The translations under genes were made by a program, and so were the position numbers. Of a stretch of DNA of 12,605 bases, positions 7,692-12,605 are shown one piece after another. Every line of letters starts with the position of its first letter. The stretch's first letter is position 1. Location of the stretch: the NCBI GenBank assembly GCA_002353935.1, contig DEKP01000023.1:1-12605 (forward strand), in the 5' to 3' direction. Origin of the DNA: Ruminococcaceae bacterium UBA2719 (GTDB lineage Bacteria > Bacillota > Clostridia > Oscillospirales > Acutalibacteraceae). A model generated the notes under the pieces. That model saw nothing but the letters and a program-made list of their open reading frames with translations. It was not told the origin of the DNA and made no database searches.

Positions 7692-9050
7692 ATGAATATA
7701 ATTATTGTCGGATGCGGCAGAGTCGGAAGATCTATTGCCGAACAGCTTAACATGGAGGGTCATTCCATTACGGTTATTGACGAAAAGGTATCGGCGCTCG
7801 ATAAAATTTCGGATACTCAAAATGTTATGGCTATTGAGGGAAACGGCGCGTCGTATAAAACTCTTAACGAAGCAGGAATAGCGGGCTGCGATCTTCTTAT
7901 TGCGGTTACAGCAGCGGATGAATTGAATTTATACACCTGTTTGCTTGCTAAAACCTCAGGAGTAAAAAGCACAATAGCCAGAGTCAGAAATCCTGAATAT
8001 ATAAACGATATTCCGTTTGTCAAAGATGAGCTGAAACTGTCGCTTGCGATAAACCCCGAGCTTACCTGCGCTTGTGAAATAGCCAGACTTGTAAAATTTT
8101 CGGGAGCTATTAAAATTGATTCTTTCTCAAAGGGTATGATTGATTTAATAAAAATCAAGGTTGATGAAAAATCTTCCTTTGCTGATAAAAAAATTGCCGA
8201 CTGCTCGTCTATATTAAAGGGTTCGGTTCGTATACCTATAGTAGAACGCGGGGAAGAAACATATATCCCCAACGGAGATTTTGAAATTAAGGCGGGCGAC
8301 AGGATATCTTTTGTTTCTACAAAAGGAGATACGGGTAAAATGCTAAAGCGCCTGGGCCTTTTGAACAACAAGGGCAGAAATGTAATGATTTTAGGCGGCA
8401 GCAAGATCGGATACTACCTTGCAAAGAGCCTCAAAGAAGAGGGACTCAGCGTTAAAATTATTGAAAACAGACAGCAAAGATGTGAAGAGCTAAGCGAAAA
8501 TTTAGACGGCGTAATGGTAATATACGGCGACGCTATGGACGAAGATATGCTTGTGTCGGAAGGCGTTGAAACAGCTGACGCAGTTGTGGCCTTGATGGAT
8601 ACCGATGAAGAAAACGCGCTTGTATCTATGTATGTAAAACGAGTCAATCCTAAGGCAAAGGTTATTACCGAGCTTGGCAACCTGAAATTTTCTTCTATCT
8701 TCGATTCGCTTAATCTCGATACTATTATCAGACCCAAACAGCTTACCGGTGAATATATAATTCGCTATGTACGCGGTATGCACAACACAGTTGGAAGCAA
8801 TGTTGAGACAATGTATAAGATAAACAACTGGCAGGCGGAAGCACTGGAGTTTAGAGTAAGGGACAAGAGCTCTGTTACATCTATTCCGATAGCAGGGCTT
8901 AATCTTAAAAATGATTTACAAATAGTTTGTATTAACAGAAACGGCAAGCTTATTATTCCCACCGGTACCGATACTATTGAAGTGGGCGATACCGTTATTG
9001 TGGTTACCAAGCACAAGGGACTGTCGGATTTAAAAGATATATTAAAATGA
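7692..9050 (+). CDS. trkA: Trk potassium uptake regulatory subunit TrkA
   Basis: TrkA is the cytosolic gating ring of Trk-type potassium uptake. It binds nucleotides (NAD(H), ATP or ADP) and opens or closes the TrkH pore. The 452 residues match the two-repeat TrkA form (E. coli 458) rather than the half-size KtrA/KtrC. Repeat 1 has a Rossmann RCK-N domain with GCGRVG at 7-12 and an acidic Asp30 ending strand 2. An RCK-C domain follows at about 140-222. Repeat 2 starts with NVMILGGSKIG (230-240) and Glu258 in the matching position, then DTDEENALVSMYVKR. A final RCK-C domain at about 370-452 includes TDTIEVGDTVIVV. The ATG at 7692 has GAGGG 6 bases upstream. Tandem stops (TGA TAA) end the gene. 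The pore gene trkH follows after 125 bases, as expected for a functional pair. Confidence 0.95.
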   Translation: MNIIIVGCGRVGRSIAEQLNMEGHSITVIDEKVSALDKISDTQNVMAIEGNGASYKTLNEAGIAGCDLLIAVTAADELNLYTCLLAKTSGVKSTIARVRNPEYINDIPFVKDELKLSLAINPELTCACEIARLVKFSGAIKIDSFSKGMIDLIKIKVDEKSSFADKKIADCSSILKGSVRIPIVERGEETYIPNGDFEIKAGDRISFVSTKGDTGKMLKRLGLLNNKGRNVMILGGSKIGYYLAKSLKEEGLSVKIIENRQQRCEELSENLDGVMVIYGDAMDEDMLVSEGVETADAVVALMDTDEENALVSMYVKRVNPKAKVITELGNLKFSSIFDSLNLDTIIRPKQLTGEYIIRYVRGMHNTVGSNVETMYKINNWQAEALEFRVRDKSSVTSIPIAGLNLKNDLQIVCINRNGKLIIPTGTDTIEVGDTVIVVTKHKGLSDLKDILK

Positions 9051-9062
9051 TAAAGCAAACAA

Positions 9063-9110
9063 AAAACTCGGGCAAATCGTTCTTTGCGGCTTGTTTGAGT
9101 TTTATTGTGT
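9063..9110 (+). terminator. Possible weak terminator or hairpin between trkA and trkH
   Basis: AAAACTC (9063-9069) pairs with GAGTTTT (9097-9103), and GCAAA (9072-9076) with TTTGC (9083-9087) inside it, with unequal internal loops. The outer stem ends in TTTTATTGT. The stem is interrupted and low in GC, so termination is probably partial at best. It could reduce trkH relative to trkA. Confidence 0.4.
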
Positions 9111-9121
9111 AAAAATTTTGG

Positions 9122-9150
9122 CTGACAGATAATTATATTTCAAGTTTAAT
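9122..9150 (+). promoter_or_regulatory. Possible promoter of trkH
   Basis: CTGACA (9122-9127) and TTTAAT (9145-9150) each match the SigA consensus at 5 of 6 positions and are 17 bases apart. Transcription would begin at about 9157. If the promoter is used, the TTG at 9155 cannot be the start codon of that message, which supports the ATG at 9176. Confidence 0.4.
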
Positions 9151-9175
9151 TAATTTGATAGGTTGGGTAATATTT

Positions 9176-10621
9176 ATGCATAAACGTATTGTTGTTTATA
9201 TTTTAGGCTGGGTACTGTGTATAGAGGGCGTTGCAATGCAGTTTTCCACGATTGTTGGACTGTACTACAAGGAAAGAGGCTATATATATTTCTTGTTTAT
9301 CGGGCTTGCATCTATTGTTTTGGGAATACTGCTGGTATTAAAAAAGCCGAAAAATATGATAATGTATTTAAAAGACGGCTTTGCCTCTACCGCTTTATCA
9401 TGGATAGTGTTGTCACTTGTCGGGGCTCTGCCGCTGTTTATAAGCAAAGCAATTCCGAACTATGTTGACGCAGTATTTGAAACAATATCCGGCTTTACAA
9501 CAACCGGAGCTACAATACTAAGAGATATAGAGCGTTTGGAGCACTGTATGCTGTTTTGGCGTAGTTTTTCTCACTTTTTAGGCGGCATGGGCGTTGTAGT
9601 ATTTTTGCTGGCTCTTATTCCGCGTCTGGGCGGAAATCAAAGTATAAATTTGATGAAAGCAGAGTCTACGGGTCCTTCGGTATCAAAAAGCATGCCGAAG
9701 CTTAGAAATTATGCCTTTGTTCTTTACAGCATATATTGCGGCTTGACGGTTATAGAATTTATACTTCTTCTTTTTGGCGGCATGGGTCCGTTTGATTCTG
9801 TGACTACGGCGTTTTCTACCGCAGGCACAGGCGGATTTATGGTTTATAATGACTCTATGGGTCACTTCCAAAGTCACTATCTGCAGGCGGTGGTAGCTGT
9901 CTTTATGATGTTATTCGGCGTTAATTTTTATGTTTATATACTTATAATTACTCGGAAATTTAAACAAGCATTTAAAAACGAAGAGCTTTGGATTTATTTT
10001 GGAATAATAACTGTTTCTACTGTAGCTATAGCTATTAATGTAAGGCATATTTACGGTTCTGTTTTTGAGTCTGTTCACCAGAGCTTTTTCTATGTTACTT
10101 CTATTATTTCAACAACCGGCTCGGCTCTTGGAGATACTGATATTTGGCCACAGCTTAGCAAATCGATCATACTGATTTTGACCTGCGTAGGTGCGTGCGC
10201 GGGATCAACCGGAGGCGGATTTAAGCTGTCACGTATAATTATTCTCTTAAAGGGAATGAAAAAGGAGTTTAAAATTATCGCTCATCCTCACACGGTACAA
10301 ACCGTGAAAATCGACAACAAAAAAATCCCGCATGAGGTTACCCGTTCGGTAAGCGTTTATCTGGTGATTTATCTGTCGATTATTATTGTATCTACAATTA
10401 TCATATCTCTTGACGGATTTGATTTTATGACTAACTTCTCTAGTGTTTTAGCTACGCTCAACAATGTGGGACCGGGATTTTCGGTGGTTGGCAGCACAGG
10501 AAACTATGCGGACTTTAGTTTGCTTTCCAAGATAGTTTTCTGCTTTAATATGCTTGCCGGAAGACTTGAGCTTTACCCGCTTTTATTGTTGTTTGTGCCG
10601 ATGGCGTGGAAGAAAAATTAA
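9176..10621 (+). CDS. trkH: Trk potassium uptake membrane subunit TrkH
   Basis: TrkH is the integral membrane pore for potassium, gated by TrkA. It has four membrane-P loop-membrane repeats. The P-loop glycine signatures are TTTGA (108-112), STAGTGGF (214-221), STTGS (312-316) and NNVGPGF (429-435), numbered from the ATG at 9176. Other family marks are HFLGGMGVVVF (133-143), GACAGSTGGGFK (339-350) and FNMLAGRLELYP (457-468). Its 481 residues are typical. The open frame extends upstream to a TTG at 9155 (seven more residues, MIGWVIF). I prefer the ATG because MHKRIVVYILGW aligns with normal TrkH N-termini and a GGG lies 8 bases before it. It forms a complex with the adjacent TrkA. The stop TAA is followed by 130 gene-free bases with no strong terminator. 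Confidence 0.95.
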   Translation: MHKRIVVYILGWVLCIEGVAMQFSTIVGLYYKERGYIYFLFIGLASIVLGILLVLKKPKNMIMYLKDGFASTALSWIVLSLVGALPLFISKAIPNYVDAVFETISGFTTTGATILRDIERLEHCMLFWRSFSHFLGGMGVVVFLLALIPRLGGNQSINLMKAESTGPSVSKSMPKLRNYAFVLYSIYCGLTVIEFILLLFGGMGPFDSVTTAFSTAGTGGFMVYNDSMGHFQSHYLQAVVAVFMMLFGVNFYVYILIITRKFKQAFKNEELWIYFGIITVSTVAIAINVRHIYGSVFESVHQSFFYVTSIISTTGSALGDTDIWPQLSKSIILILTCVGACAGSTGGGFKLSRIIILLKGMKKEFKIIAHPHTVQTVKIDNKKIPHEVTRSVSVYLVIYLSIIIVSTIIISLDGFDFMTNFSSVLATLNNVGPGFSVVGSTGNYADFSLLSKIVFCFNMLAGRLELYPLLLLFVPMAWKKN

Positions 10622-10751
10622 TTAAAAAATTTTTAATACAAGCGAGCGTTAAAATCAACTCAAAAAAGATCGTTACACTTGTTTCGTGTTTTCGAGCAAG
10701 CAGCAAAACGCCAGAGTTTAATGGAATATTAAAATAATAAGGGAAAGTACA

Positions 10752-11492
10752 ATGAAAACTAAAACGGTTTTTATAAGCGGTGCGGCAAAAGGTATCGGCG
10801 CGGCTTGTGCCAGGGCATTCGCGAAAGAAAAGCACAACGTTATAATAAATTATTTGCACAGCGAAGAAAAAGCGATTAAGCTTTCTGAAGAATTAGAGCA
10901 GAACTATCAAGTATCAACGCTGTGCCTAAAGGGTGATATAAGCGATTATAATCAAACTCAGGCGATGTTTTCAAAGGCGTATGAGACTTTTTCAGATATA
11001 GATGTGCTTGTAAATAACGCAGGCATTTCTCTTATTAAACTGTTTAGTGACATCACAAAAGATGAGTGGGATAAAATAATCGCAACGAATCTTAGTTCAC
11101 TTTATAATACATGTTCGTCAGTTGTACCGCATATGGTTAGAAACCACAAGGGCTGCATTATAAATATCAGCTCTATGTGGGGACAGGTTGGAGCTTCATG
11201 CGAAGTTGCTTACAGTGCTTCAAAGGCAGGCGTTATCGGTTTTACCAAGGCTTTGGCAAAAGAACTGGCGCCTTCTGACATCCGCGTAAACTGTATAGCG
11301 CCCGGCGTTATTATGACCGATATGATGAACGAATGTGATGATGAAACCATAAGACAATTAAAAGAAGAAACACCGCTCTCTGCCTTAGGACAGCCCGAAG
11401 ACATAGCTAATGCCGTTATGTTTTTATCAAGCGATAAGGCGAGCTTTATTACCGGACAGATAATCGGCATAAACGGTGGCATGATAATATGA
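10752..11492 (+). CDS. SDR-family oxidoreductase, probably YmfI-type EF-P 5-aminopentanone reductase
   Basis: This 246-residue protein is a classical short-chain dehydrogenase/reductase with an NAD(P)-binding Rossmann fold. The cofactor loop SGAAKGIG is at 9-16, NNAG at 88-91, and the catalytic tetrad is complete: Asn113, Ser141, Tyr154 and Lys158 (YSASK). IRVNCIAPG and ITGQIIGINGG follow as in FabG-like enzymes. The active-site stretch SSMWGQVGASCEVAYS is unlike ordinary FabG and recalls B. subtilis YmfI, which reduces a 5-aminopentanone group on elongation factor P. That assignment is from memory of the family and is moderately sure. The alternative is 3-oxoacyl-ACP reductase (FabG) or another SDR. 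The ATG has AAGGGA 7 bases upstream. The stop codon overlaps the next start (ATGA). No efp or acyl carrier protein gene is nearby in this window. Confidence 0.88.
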   Translation: MKTKTVFISGAAKGIGAACARAFAKEKHNVIINYLHSEEKAIKLSEELEQNYQVSTLCLKGDISDYNQTQAMFSKAYETFSDIDVLVNNAGISLIKLFSDITKDEWDKIIATNLSSLYNTCSSVVPHMVRNHKGCIINISSMWGQVGASCEVAYSASKAGVIGFTKALAKELAPSDIRVNCIAPGVIMTDMMNECDDETIRQLKEETPLSALGQPEDIANAVMFLSSDKASFITGQIIGINGGMII

Positions 11493-12346
11493 ACAGGCGT
11501 TTAAAACTAGATTTTAAACGCCTTTCAAAAACTTTTGTATGTTCGATTGTTTTTGCAATAATATTTTGTTCAGCTTTTTGCGCAAAAGCGGATTCAGGCT
11601 TTTATGCCGGAAATGACAGTCAAATTTATAAAAATCGTTTGTTTTATATTGATGTTTGTTATGACAGCAGCTATGGAGTTTCATCAGCGATAATAAATAT
11701 AAAATTCGACAGCGATATGGCTGTGTTCAAATCGCTTAACAACGAGAGCGGCGAAACAGCGCTAAAAGCCAGAGAAAACGGCGGTACAATAAGTATAATC
11801 TACGCTGACTGCAGTGAAGATAAATCAGATCAGCGACTGTTTACTATGTGCCTTAAAAGTTTGAAAGAAGGAAACTTTGATATCAATATATCCTGCGAGG
11901 AACTGATGGAAAAGAATTCTTCTGATTATGTAATATCGAAAATGGATGACAGAAGCCTTTGTAACGTTACAGTGAATGAAAAATCCGTGTCCGTTAAGAC
12001 AACAGATCCGGTTCATTCATCAAAAAATAAAGCTTCAGATAAAAAGCAAAACAACAAAAATTCTGAATATAATGCTGATTTTATTGACGACTATAATGAT
12101 ATTGAAGAAGATGGAGAAACTGATAAAATTAATATCATCGGTAAGAACAATGATATAGTTCGTTTTACGGTTATCATAGTTATAGTGGTGTTTATCGGCT
12201 TTGTTGTTTTTTATTTAATTATAGAACGAAAGCTTAAAAAAATTAAAAATAAAGATAAGAAAAAGGAAGAGGAGAATAAAGATAAGGAAGATAAGGATAA
12301 AGAGAAAGCAGATGATGACAATAAAGATGAAAACAATAAAAAATAA
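11489..12346 (+). CDS. Membrane-anchored exported protein with cohesin-like domain
   Basis: I do not recognise a named family for the whole protein (285 aa). It has a basic N-terminus, a hydrophobic segment at about 16-30 and a likely signal-peptidase site AKA at 32-34. The outer domain at about 36-165 has alternating strands with the pattern IDVCYDSSYGVSSAIINIKFDS, then GGTISIIYAD and LFTMCLKSLKEGNFDINIS. This layout resembles cohesin and related carbohydrate-binding folds. A hydrophilic linker rich in Asn, Lys, Ser and Asp spans 166-222. A single membrane helix lies at 224-245. The last 40 residues are almost all Lys, Glu, Asp and Asn; the basic start (ERKLKKIKNK) favours a cytoplasmic tail. 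The ATG overlaps the SDR stop by four bases and has only a weak GGTGG upstream, suggesting translational coupling. A strong terminator follows. Confidence 0.85.
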   Translation: MNRRLKLDFKRLSKTFVCSIVFAIIFCSAFCAKADSGFYAGNDSQIYKNRLFYIDVCYDSSYGVSSAIINIKFDSDMAVFKSLNNESGETALKARENGGTISIIYADCSEDKSDQRLFTMCLKSLKEGNFDINISCEELMEKNSSDYVISKMDDRSLCNVTVNEKSVSVKTTDPVHSSKNKASDKKQNNKNSEYNADFIDDYNDIEEDGETDKINIIGKNNDIVRFTVIIVIVVFIGFVVFYLIIERKLKKIKNKDKKKEEENKDKEDKDKEKADDDNKDENNKK

Positions 12347-12347
12347 G

Positions 12348-12382
12348 TCCCGATTCGACTGAAAAATTGAATCGGGATTTTT
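12348..12382 (+). terminator. Strong intrinsic terminator after the cohesin-like gene
   Basis: TCCCGATTC (12348-12356) and GAATCGGGA (12369-12377) form a perfect 9-base stem with a 12-base loop, followed by TTTTT (12378-12382). The stem begins one base after the stop codon. It should end the SDR/cohesin-like transcript. Confidence 0.92.
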
Positions 12383-12400
12383 ACTGCACAGAAAATTGCT

Positions 12401-12446
12401 TCTTTCCGGAAAAGCTGCGGCGGCTCGCCGCCAAAACGAGTTTTGG
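12401..12446. repeat. GC-rich hairpin repeat, copy 1
   Basis: The first 41 bases match the copy at 12565-12605 with 3 differences. The unit has a CCGGAAAAGCT block, then a GC-rich dyad, then CCAAAACGAGTTTTGG, a second dyad of 6 base pairs around a CGAG loop (12431-12446). In this copy the GC-rich part can pair as GCGGCG (12417-12422) with CGCCGC (12426-12431), or as GGCGG with CCGCC around a CTCG loop. It lies in a gene-free tail after a terminator, so it looks like a dispersed, REP-like intergenic element. The 123 bases between the copies show no coding potential, apart from a third TTCTTTCCG at 12452-12460. Confidence 0.75.
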
Positions 12447-12564
12447 ATTTATTCTTTCCGCTTTTACGTTTTGAGATTTTTACAACGTTTGATTTTAACT
12501 TGCTTTAGCTAGAATAAAACTTACGCTTTAGTCGGGAATTAGAGTTGTATTTTAGAAGAGCCTA

Positions 12565-12605
12565 TCTTCCCGGAAAAGCTTTGGCGGCTCGCCGCCAAAA
12601 CGAGT
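12565..12605. repeat. GC-rich hairpin repeat, copy 2 (cut by window end)
   Basis: This is the second copy of the element, in the same orientation and 164 bases downstream of copy 1. Here two substitutions (TT for GC at 12581-12582) lengthen the hairpin to a perfect 8 base pairs: TTTGGCGG (12580-12587) with CCGCCAAA (12592-12599) around a CTCG loop. The window ends inside the second dyad at CGAGT, so its full length cannot be seen. Confidence 0.75.

Noticed and set aside
9155..9175. TTG start for trkH
   Set aside because: It adds seven residues that do not resemble TrkH N-termini, has no ribosome binding site, and may coincide with the transcript start.
12401..12605. CRISPR array
   Set aside because: There are only two repeat copies, separated by 123 bases, and the repeat itself is a compound hairpin. 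No cas genes are present.

Overview
The window looks like ordinary chromosome from a low-GC, Gram-positive anaerobe of the Clostridia, most likely the Ruminococcaceae/Oscillospiraceae. The evidence is the Firmicutes-type 23S rRNA 3' end, AAGGAG-like ribosome binding sites, AT-rich spacers, a long clostridial-style SecA with a zinc-binding tail, a GlnRS beside a GluRS, and an exported domain that resembles a cohesin. The genus is an inference; no search was run.

Left part (1-7372). The first 190 bases are the end of a 23S rRNA gene on the plus strand. No 5S rRNA gene follows. Two intrinsic terminators (about 305-335 and 338-375) close the rRNA operon. The second has T-tracts on both sides and can also stop the leftward genes that converge on it. 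On the minus strand, in transcription order, lie secA, gltX, glnS and a small lipoprotein gene, with gaps of 136, 98 and 32 bases. They could form one operon for protein export and Glu/Gln-tRNA charging, ending in an uncharacterised lipoprotein.

Middle (7373-10621). A divergent, AT-rich control region of 319 bases carries a good extended -10 promoter for secA and a 17-base-spaced promoter for trkA. A folded leader of about 115 bases precedes trkA. trkA and trkH encode the cytosolic gating subunit and the membrane pore of a Trk/Ktr potassium uptake system. A possible weak terminator and a second promoter lie between them. The trkH start is best placed at the ATG at 9176.

Right part (10622-12605). 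An SDR oxidoreductase resembles the YmfI group, whose Bacillus subtilis member reduces a modification on elongation factor P. It overlaps by four bases (ATGA) a gene for a secreted, membrane-anchored protein. That protein has a cohesin-like outer domain and a highly charged Lys/Asp/Glu cytoplasmic tail. A strong terminator ends this pair. The last 200 bases are non-coding and hold two copies of a GC-rich, hairpin-forming repeat, the second cut by the window edge.

I see no phage, transposase, CRISPR or defence genes. The items most worth a second look are the coupled SDR and cohesin-like pair, the terminal repeats, the trkA leader and the missing 5S gene.
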